The notes beneath the pieces are model-generated. The model ran no database searches. It was not told the origin of the DNA and saw nothing but the letters and a program-made list of their open reading frames with translations. Made by a program: the position numbers and the translations under genes. From positions 1 to 33,825 of the forward strand of contig DAIDKO010000120.1 in NCBI GenBank assembly GCA_027450005.1: a stretch of DNA of 33,825 nt. The letters are read 5' to 3'. Origin of the DNA: Rhodanobacter sp. GTDB lineage: Bacteria > Pseudomonadota > Gammaproteobacteria > Xanthomonadales > Rhodanobacteraceae. Positions 26,978 through 33,825 of the stretch are shown in pieces (the stretch's first letter is position 1; the number at the start of each line of letters is the position of its first letter).

Positions 26978-26999
26978 TTCAAAAGAAGCCAGCTATCCC

Positions 27000-28685
27000 A
27001 TGCCTTCGCATCTCGAAGATATCAAGACCGTCAGTCGCTTCCTGCGCGGCACCATCGCCGAAGGGCTGGCCGATCCGGTTACCGGCGCGATCAGCGAGGA
27101 CGACAACAAGCTGCTGAAATTCCACGGCAGCTACCAGCAGGACGATCGCGACCTGCGAGACGAGCGCCGCCGGCAGAAGCTGGAGCCGGCGTACGCCTTC
27201 ATGGTGCGCGCACGCCTCGCCGGCGGAGTGATGACGACGGCGCAGTGGCTGGCTTTCGATCGGATCGCCAGCGACTACGCCTCCAGTGGCCTGCGTATCA
27301 CCACGCGGCAGACCTTCCAGTGGCACGGCATTATCAAGCGTGACCTGAAGCCGACCATCGCCGCGATCGACGCCGCGCTGGCCAGCACCATCGCCGCCTG
27401 CGGCGATGTCAACCGCAACGTGGTGTGCAACGCCAATCCGGTGGAGTCGCGCGCACACGCGGCCGCGTACGCGTGGGCGGCGAAGCTGTCCGAGCATCTG
27501 CTGCCGCAGACGCGCGCGTACCACGAGATCTGGCTGGACGGCGAAAAGCTGGTGGGCGAGGCTGCCGAGGCGGAGCGCGAACCGCTGTACGGGCCGACCT
27601 ACCTGCCACGCAAGTTCAAGATCGGGCTGGCGATCCCGCCGCTCAACGACGTCGATGTGTTCGCGCAGGACCTCGGCCTCGTCGCCATCGTCGACGATGG
27701 CGAGCTGCGCGGCTTCAACGTGGCCATCGGCGGCGGCATGGGTGCCGCCCATGGCGACCCGAGCACCTATCCGCGCCTCGCCAGCGCGATCGGCTTCGTT
27801 GAGCCCGATCGTTTGTTGGTGCTGGCCGAGGCGATCATCGCCGTACAGCGTGACTGGGGCGACCGCGAGGAACGCAAGCATGCGCGCTTCAAGTACACCA
27901 TCGACAAGCGCGGCCTCGCCGCGGTGAAGGCCGAGATCGAAAAGCGCGCAGGCTTCGCGCTGGAGGCGGAGCGGCCGTTCCGCTTCGAGCACAACGGCGA
28001 CCGTTATGGCTGGGTGGAAGGCCACGAGGGCCGTTGGCACCTGACGCTGCAGGTGGAGTCCGGTCGGCTGGTCGATGGCGGGCAGGTGCGCTGGCTCACC
28101 GGCATGCGCGAGATCGCGCGCGTGCACACCGGCGACATCCGGCTCACCTGCAACCAGAACCTCATCATCGCCAACGTGGCCGCCGCGGATCGCGCGCGCA
28201 TCGACGCCATCGTCGCAGCGCACGGCATGGACGGCTACCGCCGCCACAGCGGCATTCGCCAGCACGCTGTCGCCTGTGTTGCATTGCCCACCTGCGGCCT
28301 GGCGATGGCCGAGAGCGAGCGCTACCTGCCACAGCTGCTGCCGAAACTGGAGGCCTCGCTGGATCGCCACGGCCTGCTGTCCGCGCCCATCCTGCTGCGC
28401 CTGTCGGGTTGCCCGAACGGCTGCTCGCGGCCGTATCTCGGCGAGATCGCGCTGGTGGGGCGCGCCCCTGGCCGCTACGACCTGCGCTTGGCTGCGGACT
28501 TCAGCGGCCAGCGTCTGAACCAGGTTTACCGCGAGAATGTGGACGAGGCGGCCCTGCTCGATGCACTGGATCGCTTGTTCGCCCGCTATGCCGCCGAGCG
28601 CGAGCCATCCGAGCATTTCGGCGACTTCCTGCTGCGCGGCGGTGTGCTGAAGCACCGGAAGATCGCCGCGGAGGTGTTGGCATGA
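27000..28685 (+). CDS. cysI: Sulfite reductase hemoprotein beta subunit
   Basis: This 561-residue enzyme reduces sulfite to sulfide with six electrons from CysJ. The four cysteines binding the siroheme-coupled [4Fe-4S] cluster are Cys426 and Cys432 (CVALPTC) and Cys471 and Cys475 ([10 protein letters not shown]). N-terminal family segments are [23 protein letters not shown] and [12 protein letters not shown]. The ATG at 27000 is chosen because similarity begins with [16 protein letters not shown] and GAAG lies upstream. The in-frame ATG at 26967 belongs to a repeat. Its stop overlaps the cysH start (ATGA). The siroheme it needs is made by CysG encoded 2 kb downstream. Confidence 0.96.
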   Translation: MPSHLEDIKTVSRFLRGTIAEGLADPVTGAISEDDNKLLKFHGSYQQDDRDLRDERRRQKLEPAYAFMVRARLAGGVMTTAQWLAFDRIASDYASSGLRITTRQTFQWHGIIKRDLKPTIAAIDAALASTIAACGDVNRNVVCNANPVESRAHAAAYAWAAKLSEHLLPQTRAYHEIWLDGEKLVGEAAEAEREPLYGPTYLPRKFKIGLAIPPLNDVDVFAQDLGLVAIVDDGELRGFNVAIGGGMGAAHGDPSTYPRLASAIGFVEPDRLLVLAEAIIAVQRDWGDREERKHARFKYTIDKRGLAAVKAEIEKRAGFALEAERPFRFEHNGDRYGWVEGHEGRWHLTLQVESGRLVDGGQVRWLTGMREIARVHTGDIRLTCNQNLIIANVAAADRARIDAIVAAHGMDGYRRHSGIRQHAVACVALPTCGLAMAESERYLPQLLPKLEASLDRHGLLSAPILLRLSGCPNGCSRPYLGEIALVGRAPGRYDLRLAADFSGQRLNQVYRENVDEAALLDALDRLFARYAAEREPSEHFGDFLLRGGVLKHRKIAAEVLA

Positions 28686-29404
28686 ACACGCCCGGACTTC
28701 CCGTCGACGGCGACGACATCGAGGCGCTGCTCGCGCTCAACCACTGGCTGGCCTGCCACGACGCCGAGGCGCGCGTGCGCTGGATGCTGCAACACGTGCC
28801 GGGCCCGCACGCCCTGTCGTCCAGCTTCGGTGCGCAGGCGGCGGTGTCGCTGCACCTGCTAAGCAGCCAGCGGCCGGACATCCCGGTGATCCTGATCGAC
28901 ACCGGCTACCTGTTCCCGGAGACCTACCAGTTCGTCGACGCCCTGACTGAGCGGCTGTCGCTCAACCTCAAGGTCTATCGCCCGCTGATCGGCCGTGCCT
29001 GGGCCGAGGCGCGCTACGGCAAGCAATGGGAGCAGGGCATCGATGGGTTGGACCGCTACAACCGCATCCGCAAGATCGAGCCGATGCAGCGCGCGCTGGC
29101 CGAGCTGGGTGTGCAGGGTTGGTTCGCCGGCCTGCGCCGCGACCAGTCGCGCAGCCGTCGCGCCATCGACTTCGTGGAGTGGCGGCAGGGCCGCTGGAAG
29201 CTGCATCCCATCGCCGACTGGAGCGACCGCGACGTGGGTCGCTACCTGCAGAGGCACGGTCTTCCCTACCACCCGCTATGGGAGCAGGGCTATGTCTCCA
29301 TCGGCGACATCCACACCACGCAGCGCTGGCAGCCGGGCATGGAGGCCGAGGAAACCCGTTTCTTCGGACTCAAGCGCGAATGCGGGCTGCACGAGACGCC
29401 GTGA
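28682..29404 (+). CDS. cysH: Phosphoadenosine phosphosulfate (PAPS) reductase
   Basis: This 240-residue enzyme reduces PAPS to sulfite with thioredoxin, supplying the CysJI reductase. The nucleotide-binding loop [40 protein letters not shown] and the C-terminal active-site motif ECGLHET are visible. The paired cysteines that hold an iron-sulfur cluster in APS reductases are absent, so PAPS is the expected substrate. GGAGG lies seven bases before the ATG, which overlaps the cysI stop by four bases. The last 35 bp overlap the 3' end of cysB on the opposite strand. Confidence 0.95.
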   Translation: MNTPGLPVDGDDIEALLALNHWLACHDAEARVRWMLQHVPGPHALSSSFGAQAAVSLHLLSSQRPDIPVILIDTGYLFPETYQFVDALTERLSLNLKVYRPLIGRAWAEARYGKQWEQGIDGLDRYNRIRKIEPMQRALAELGVQGWFAGLRRDQSRSRRAIDFVEWRQGRWKLHPIADWSDRDVGRYLQRHGLPYHPLWEQGYVSIGDIHTTQRWQPGMEAEETRFFGLKRECGLHETP

Positions 29405-30389
29405 TCGGCGTGACCGCCAGGCGCTCGCGCCAGTGCGGCACGCGCGGCGGCTTCTCCGGCGAGATGCCCAGCGTGAGCTGGCGGCGTACGTCGTTGCGGT
29501 CGAGGTGCGGCGCGAACTGCGCGATCCATTCCAGCGTGTAATCGCGCAGCACGCTGTCCTTGCGCAGCACGATCCAGGTGGTGCACAGCGGCAGCAGCGC
29601 ATCGGCCTCGATCACGCGCAGGTCGGTGTCCTCGCCTGGCTGGAGTGCCATTTCGGCCAGCACGCCGATGCCCATGCCTGCACGCACATAGGTCTTGATC
29701 AGGTCGGCGTCGGCGGCGGTCATCGCGATCTGCGGCGCCAGCCCGGCGGCGGCGAAGGCGCGGCGAAGCGAGGACTCCGGTCGCTTGGAGGAGTCGTAGC
29801 TCACCAGCGGCTGCGCGGCCAGTTCGGCCAGGCTGGGCGTGCGGCCGGGCTTGGCCAGCGGATGGTCCTGTGGCGCCAGCACCACGCGGCTCCAACGGTA
29901 GGCGGGGAAGGCGACGCCGCCAGTCGGCGCGGCGCCCGAGGTACTCACCACGGCTAGGTCGACGCGGCCGCTCTCCAGTAGGTCCAGTACTTCGGCGTCG
30001 CCGCTGGGCTGCAGGTGCACGCTCACCTGCGGGTAGCGGCGGTTCAACGCAGCGATGGAGGCTGGCAGGGCGAAGCGCGCCTGCGTGTGCGTAGTGGCGA
30101 TGCGCAGCTCGCCGTTCGCCTCGTTGCGCAGGTTGGCCGCGATGGAACGGATGTTCAGCGCCTCGGCGAGGATGATGCGTGCGCGCTCGATCACGCGCAC
30201 GCCGGCGTCGGTGATCGAGTCCAGGCTCTTGCCCTTGCGGATGAACAGCAACAGGCCGAGCTCATCCTCCAACTGCTTGAGCTGCTTGCTTACGCCGGGC
30301 TGGGTGGCGTGTACGCGCTCGGCGGCGGCGGTGATGTTGAGGCGGCAGTCGGCGATGGCGACGAGGTAGCGGAGCTGGGTTAGGGTCAT
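29370..30389 (-). CDS. cysB: LysR-family transcriptional regulator, CysB type
   Basis: This 339-residue regulator has an N-terminal winged helix-turn-helix ([13 protein letters not shown], then [28 protein letters not shown]). A periplasmic-binding-like effector domain follows, with [24 protein letters not shown], close to CysB of E. coli (324 residues). CysB activates sulfate assimilation genes when its inducer N-acetylserine is present. Upstream open frame exists, but family similarity starts at the ATG 30389. A clear Shine-Dalgarno is missing. The gene converges on cysH with a 35-bp overlap and diverges from cysG across a 408-bp gap that holds a palindromic operator, so autoregulation is likely. 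Confidence 0.92.
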   Translation of the reverse strand: MTLTQLRYLVAIADCRLNITAAAERVHATQPGVSKQLKQLEDELGLLLFIRKGKSLDSITDAGVRVIERARIILAEALNIRSIAANLRNEANGELRIATTHTQARFALPASIAALNRRYPQVSVHLQPSGDAEVLDLLESGRVDLAVVSTSGAAPTGGVAFPAYRWSRVVLAPQDHPLAKPGRTPSLAELAAQPLVSYDSSKRPESSLRRAFAAAGLAPQIAMTAADADLIKTYVRAGMGIGVLAEMALQPGEDTDLRVIEADALLPLCTTWIVLRKDSVLRDYTLEWIAQFAPHLDRNDVRRQLTLGISPEKPPRVPHWRERLAVTPITASRAARIRA

Positions 30390-30797
30390 GGCGATCCAGT
30401 GGTCCGGGTGGCAGGGGGGCGGTTCAGGCGCGGGTGGTGCGCATACATCGCACGGCCTGCGCGCGTGGTCGTCGGTCGGTTGCTGATCCGGGATGGGCAA
30501 TGGCCATGCATCGAGTCTATATGCTTTTTTGTTCGGACGTCTATACGTATAGACGTTCAAATAATCTTGCGATTGGAATGTGGTCGCAGCGTTGGGTATG
30601 CGTGTAGCGACGCTTGGGCTTTCGGCGGTTCGCCGAGGCGTGCGGGGAGGCCTGGTCGCAAGACGGTCGCGCCGGGTTGTGGCGAGCCTGTGGATTTCAT
30701 GCCGTGTCGGCATATGTGCCGCGGCCAAAGTCATTTCCGTCCGAGCGGTGCGGTGCGTAGCGTCGTCGGCTCCACGACCCTGGCGCCGAACCCACGC
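30390..30797. other. 408-bp divergent regulatory gap between cysB and cysG
   Basis: The gap contains the triple-box operator (30535-30558) in an AT-rich patch (about 30515-30570) that stands out from the GC-rich surroundings and probably holds the promoters for both genes. On the cysG side about 240 nt of leader follow, with a small hairpin (CGGCA 30708-30712, TGCCG 30717-30721) and a possible leader reading frame. On the cysB side about 145 nt lie between operator and start. No RNA gene was recognised. Confidence 0.6.
30535..30558. promoter_or_regulatory. Triple AGACGTCT-like operator with 20-bp perfect palindrome
   Basis: Three contiguous 8-bp units, GGACGTCT (30535-30542), ATACGTAT (30543-30550) and AGACGTTC (30551-30558), match the met-box consensus AGACGTCT at 7, 6 and 6 positions. 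Bases 30537-30556 form a perfect 20-bp palindrome. On the reverse strand, 15 of 20 positions align with the cysJ operator region. Candidate binders are MetJ, an ArsR-type methionine regulator or CysB itself. Confidence 0.65.
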
Positions 30798-30801
30798 ATG
30801 A
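30580..30801 (+). other. Possible 73-codon leader reading frame overlapping the cysG start
   Basis: An open frame from GTG 30580 ends in TGA (30799-30801), which overlaps the cysG ATG as ATGA. It is Arg- and Val-rich and has three cysteines (SCRVGIC and RCVASS). It has no good Shine-Dalgarno and no recognised similarity, and GC-rich DNA yields such frames by chance. It is recorded because cysG has no Shine-Dalgarno of its own, so coupled translation would explain its start. Confidence 0.2.
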
Positions 30802-32267
30802 AGCTGTATCCGATCTTCGCCGACCTCGCCCGCCGCGCCGTGCTGGTGGTGGGCGGCGGCGCCGTGGCGGAACGCAAGGCGACTGCCCTGCTGGCGGCGG
30901 GGGCGCAGGTCACCGTCGGCGCGCCGACGGTGACGCCGGGCCTGCAGCGTCTGGTTCGGCAGGGTCGCCTCGCCCATCGCGCCGGCGAGTTCTCGCCGGC
31001 ATGGCTGGACTACGCATGGCTGGTGATCGCCGCCACCGACGACCATGCACTCAATGCCCGCGTCGCCGAGCTGGCCGCGCTACGGCGCGTATTCGTCAAT
31101 GTGGTGGACGATGCCGAGCTATCCAGCTTCCAGGTGCCGGCGATGATCGACCGCGCGCCGCTGGTGGTGGCGATTTCCAGCGGTGGTGCGGCGCCGATGC
31201 TGGCGCGGCTGGTGCGCGAACAACTGGAGACCCTGCTGGACCACTCCCTGGGACCGCTGGCGCAACTGGCCGCGCGCCTGCGCAAGCGCATCCGCCGCCG
31301 CCATCCGGATCTCGCCGCGCGACGACGCTTCTACACGCAACTGTTGACCGGGCCGGTGGCTGTGCTGCTGCGCAAGGGGCAGGCCGCGCAAGCCGCCGCT
31401 GCCGCCGAACAGGCGCTGCGCGCCGCGGTCGTCGAGCCCGCGGGTTCGGTGGTGCTGGTGGGTGCCGGGCCCGGCGATCCCGGGCTGCTGACGTTGCGCG
31501 GCTTGCGCGCGCTGAACGAGGCCGACGTGATCCTGCACGACCGACTGGTGAGCGCCGGGGTGCTGGAACTTGCGCGCCGCGATGCCGAACGCATCGAGGT
31601 CGGCAAGCAGGCCGGCAACCACCACGCCACGCAGGACGAGATCCACGCGCTGCTGCTCGAACACGCGCAGGCCGGGCGTCGCGTGGTGCGCTTGAAGGGC
31701 GGCGATCCCTTTGTGTTCGGCCGCGGCGGCGAAGAGCTGGAATTCCTGCGCGACCACGGCATCCCCTACGAAGTGGTGCCGGGTATTACCGCCGCGCTGG
31801 CCTGCGCAGCGCATGCCGGCGTGCCCCTCACGCATCGCGACCACGCGCAATCGGTGCGCCTCGTCACCGCGCATTGCCGCGAGTCGCTGGACGTGCTGGA
31901 TTGGCGCGCGCTGGCGCAGGAACGGCAGACGCTCGCGGTGTACATGGGCGTGGCCGGTCTGGCCGACCTGCAGCAGCAACTGCTGGCGCACGGCCGCGCC
32001 GCGACGACGCCGTTCGCGCTGGTCGAGAATGGCTCGCGAACCAACCAGCGCGTGGTTACGGGCACGCTGGCCCACCTGTCCGAACGCGCCGAGGCGCACG
32101 CGGTGCGTTCGCCCGCCTTGCTGATACTGGGCGAGGTCGCGGCGCTGGCCAGCCGGCTGGCCTGGTTCGGCGCACCGCCCGTGGGCGAAGCGCCGGGTGC
32201 GCCGCCGCGCTTGCGAACCGTGCGTGCCGCCCCGATAACCGCCCAACCCGTCCGCCGCCGCGCTTGA
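30798..32267 (+). CDS. cysG: Siroheme synthase (uroporphyrinogen methyltransferase / precorrin-2 dehydrogenase / ferrochelatase)
   Basis: This 489-residue protein makes siroheme, the haem of CysI. The N-terminal bifunctional part has the NAD-binding [11 protein letters not shown] (residues 18-28), Asp104/Asp105 in NVVDD and Ser128 in AISSGG, matching the catalytic and phosphoserine positions of enteric CysG. The C-terminal methyltransferase begins at [15 protein letters not shown] (217-231), with [15 protein letters not shown] and the [20 protein letters not shown] region. The ATG at 30798 is where similarity starts, although no Shine-Dalgarno is seen. A tail of about 30 residues beyond the family end is Pro/Arg-rich. 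cysK follows after 59 bp. Confidence 0.95.
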   Translation: MKLYPIFADLARRAVLVVGGGAVAERKATALLAAGAQVTVGAPTVTPGLQRLVRQGRLAHRAGEFSPAWLDYAWLVIAATDDHALNARVAELAALRRVFVNVVDDAELSSFQVPAMIDRAPLVVAISSGGAAPMLARLVREQLETLLDHSLGPLAQLAARLRKRIRRRHPDLAARRRFYTQLLTGPVAVLLRKGQAAQAAAAAEQALRAAVVEPAGSVVLVGAGPGDPGLLTLRGLRALNEADVILHDRLVSAGVLELARRDAERIEVGKQAGNHHATQDEIHALLLEHAQAGRRVVRLKGGDPFVFGRGGEELEFLRDHGIPYEVVPGITAALACAAHAGVPLTHRDHAQSVRLVTAHCRESLDVLDWRALAQERQTLAVYMGVAGLADLQQQLLAHGRAATTPFALVENGSRTNQRVVTGTLAHLSERAEAHAVRSPALLILGEVAALASRLAWFGAPPVGEAPGAPPRLRTVRAAPITAQPVRRRA

Positions 32268-32326
32268 CGAAACCATTGCATCACCGCGCGCATGATCGCG
32301 TGCTGCCATCACCCGGAGCCCCCACC

Positions 32327-33268
32327 ATGATCTACGACAACATCCTCGACACTATCGGCAACACTCCCATCGTGCGCCTGCATCGCTTGGCGCCGAAGCA
32401 TGTGGAGCTGTATGTGAAGGTGGAGGCGTTCAACCCGGCCGGTTCGGTGAAGGATCGCCTGGCGCTCGCCATCATCCTCGATGCAGAGCAGCGCGGCGCG
32501 CTCAAGCCCGGGCAGACGGTGATCGAGGCCACCTCGGGCAACACCGGCGTGGCGCTGGCGGCGGTGTGCGCGGCGCGCGGCTACCCCTTCGTTGCAGTGA
32601 TGAGCGAAACCTTCTCGATCGAGCGACGCAAGCTGATCCGCGCCTACGGCGGCAAGGTGCTGCTCACGCCCGCCGCCGCGCGCGGCACCGGCATGGTGGA
32701 GAAGGCGCGCGAGCTGGCCGAAAAGCACGGCTGGTTCTGGGCCAGCCAGTTCGAGAATCCGGCCAACCCGGCCTACCACCGCCAGACCACTGCGCCGGAG
32801 ATCCTGCGCGACTTCGCTGGCCGCCGCCTCGACTACTTCGTCAGCGGCTGGGGCACCGGCGGCACGCTCACCGGCGTGGGTGAGGTGCTCAAGGTCGCGC
32901 GGCCGGACGTGAAAGTGGTCGCCACCGAACCCACCGGCGCCTCGCTGCTCGCCGGCAAGGAGTGGCAGCCGCACAAGATCCAGGGCTGGACTCCCGACTT
33001 CGTACCCGCCGTGCTCAACCGCCAGGTGGTCGACCAGCTGGTGCCGGTGGACGACATCGTGGCCCGCGACACCTCGCGCGCGCTGGCGCAGAAGGAGGGC
33101 ATCTTCACCGGCATTTCCTCCGGCGCCACCCTGGCCGCTGCCTTGCAGGTGGCCCAGACCGCGCCCGCGGGTTCGGTGCTGCTGGCGATGCTGCCGGATA
33201 CCGGTGAGCGCTACCTGTCGACCTTCCTGTTCGAAGGCGTCAACGAAGGGTCGGATGAGGTGGAGTGA
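32327..33268 (+). CDS. cysK: Cysteine synthase A (O-acetylserine sulfhydrylase)
   Basis: This 313-residue pyridoxal-phosphate enzyme combines O-acetylserine with sulfide to form cysteine, the last step of the pathway encoded around it. The cofactor lysine is Lys42 in NPAGSVKDR. The substrate loop TSGNTGVALA and the phosphate-binding GWGTGGTLTG and GISSGATLAA segments are present. The start IYDNILDTIGNTPIVRL is typical of CysK. The GGAG at 32315-32318 is eight bases before the ATG. It is probably co-transcribed with cysG. No cysE is adjacent. Confidence 0.96.
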   Translation: MIYDNILDTIGNTPIVRLHRLAPKHVELYVKVEAFNPAGSVKDRLALAIILDAEQRGALKPGQTVIEATSGNTGVALAAVCAARGYPFVAVMSETFSIERRKLIRAYGGKVLLTPAAARGTGMVEKARELAEKHGWFWASQFENPANPAYHRQTTAPEILRDFAGRRLDYFVSGWGTGGTLTGVGEVLKVARPDVKVVATEPTGASLLAGKEWQPHKIQGWTPDFVPAVLNRQVVDQLVPVDDIVARDTSRALAQKEGIFTGISSGATLAAALQVAQTAPAGSVLLAMLPDTGERYLSTFLFEGVNEGSDEVE

Positions 33269-33385
33269 CGCACGTTGGGGTGCCAGAAATCGGTCAGGAT
33301 GAATGGCACGACGATGCCGTGGAAGACTGTCGTGCCTGAGCGCGCGATGGTCCGGCGGCAATCACGACGACGAGCACGCGGCCCT

Positions 33386-33607
33386 ATGCCTGAAATCAGC
33401 CCTCAGACCCTGGTCGTCGCGATCCAGGCCGTGGCCGCCGAGATCCGCAGCCTGCGTGCAGCGTTGGCGGAAGGCGGTGCCGAGCTGGAGGAGTACCAGC
33501 TCCTGCAGGACCGCATCTGCGCTGCCGAGGATCTGGAGCGGGCCTACGACGAAGCGGCCAAGACCGTCCTCAACCTGCCGCCCTACGACGAGCTGGCCGG
33601 GAGCTGA
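33386..33607 (+). CDS. Small acidic protein of unknown function
   Basis: This frame encodes 73 residues beginning MPEISPQTLVVAIQAVAAEI and ending LPPYDELAGS. It is rich in Ala, Leu and Glu, likely all-helical, with no cysteines in functional patterns other than one (RICAAED), no signal peptide and no membrane segment. Codon use is like the neighbours (GC-rich third positions), which supports it being real. The frame continues 37 codons upstream without recognisable features. The Shine-Dalgarno is weak. I do not recognise a family. Confidence 0.55.
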   Translation: MPEISPQTLVVAIQAVAAEIRSLRAALAEGGAELEEYQLLQDRICAAEDLERAYDEAAKTVLNLPPYDELAGS

Positions 33608-33617
33608 CCGGGCGCAT

Positions 33618-33825
33618 TCAACCCACCACGCGTACCTTCTTTGCCAGCGAGGCCCGCGAATCCCATTCCGCGATCAGCTTCTGCCCCACCCGCGCCAGCG
33701 CATTGATCGCCGGCAGCAGTTCGCGGCCGAGTTCGGTGAGCGCGTATTCGGCGGACGGTGGTGAGGTGGCCAGCAGGCGGCGGCTGACCAGGCCGCGCGA
33801 TTCCAGTTCGCGCAGGCGGGCGCTG
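33618..33825 (-). CDS. HxlR-family transcriptional regulator, C-terminal part, start outside window
   Basis: The - strand frame is open from the window edge to TGA at 33620-33618, giving 68 residues. The sequence SARLRELESRGLVSRRLLA, then PSAEYALTELGRELLPAINA, is the recognition-helix end, wing and C-terminal helix of HxlR/MarR-like winged-helix regulators. Such proteins often sense redox or reactive aldehydes through an N-terminal cysteine, which is not visible here. The end lies 10 bp from the convergent small gene. Confidence 0.85.
   Translation of the reverse strand, partial: SARLRELESRGLVSRRLLATSPPSAEYALTELGRELLPAINALARVGQKLIAEWDSRASLAKKVRVVG

Noticed and set aside
26967..26999. An upstream ATG for cysI
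   Set aside because: It lies inside a palindromic repeat and has no Shine-Dalgarno; CysI similarity begins after the ATG at 27000.
30390..31046. An N-terminal extension of cysB across the divergent gap and into cysG
   Set aside because: The LysR helix-turn-helix domain starts at residue 2 from ATG 30389, and the extension overlaps the operator and cysG.

Overview
This window is chromosomal DNA of high G+C content from a gammaproteobacterium, most likely of the Xanthomonadales and probably near Rhodanobacteraceae. That placement is an inference from gene content and protein style: class III PHA synthase, a RoxA/DUF7931 pair, a CysB-type sulfur regulator, PilH and GyrA. No phage, transposase, tRNA, rRNA or CRISPR array was seen. 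The accessory-looking material is limited to a FecI/FecR/TonB receptor cassette and several families of short palindromic intergenic repeats.

Layout. Bases 1-7513 (+ strand) hold the C-terminal half of pnp with a strong terminator, a PHA synthase pair (phaE-phaC), a small PspC-domain membrane protein, mtnA (methionine salvage) and gyrA. Bases 7761-11744 hold a three-gene cell-surface signalling cassette: ECF sigma factor, FecR-like sensor and an STN-domain TonB-dependent receptor. Next come a type II peroxiredoxin (-), then an Hsp20 chaperone and a CbpA-type DnaJ protein (+). hsp20 sits behind a very good sigma-32-type promoter. Bases 14050-16105 (-) carry PilH-like response regulator, AcuI/YhdH-type reductase and LOG-family genes. 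Bases 16257-21950 (-) are the 2-oxoglutarate dehydrogenase operon sucA-sucB-lpd. Upstream of it on the same strand are the ribosomal oxygenase gene roxA and a translationally coupled DUF7931 gene.

Bases 24143-33268 form a sulfur assimilation block. A TauE/SafE permease gene (-) diverges from cysJ-cysI-cysH (+). cysB (-) converges on cysH and overlaps it by 35 bp. cysB in turn diverges from cysG-cysK (+). Together these cover sulfite reductase, PAPS reductase, siroheme synthesis for the sulfite reductase haem, the final cysteine synthase and a LysR regulator. Sulfate activation genes (cysD/cysN/cysC) are not in the window. The window ends with a small unknown protein and the C-terminus of an HxlR-type regulator (-).

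The most interesting signal is regulatory. Tandem 8-bp AGACGTCT-like boxes, which look like MetJ 'met boxes', lie just before cysJ and in the cysB-cysG divergent gap, where they form a 20-bp perfect palindrome. I did not notice them in other intergenic regions here. This suggests one regulator, not necessarily MetJ, coordinating both sulfur transcripts. Other points of note are a 16-bp hairpin between hsp20 and cbpA, Ala83 in GyrA, a histone-like basic tail on PhaE, and a dispersed GGCCATyCATGGCC repeat family, one copy of which supplies a false upstream start codon for cysI.
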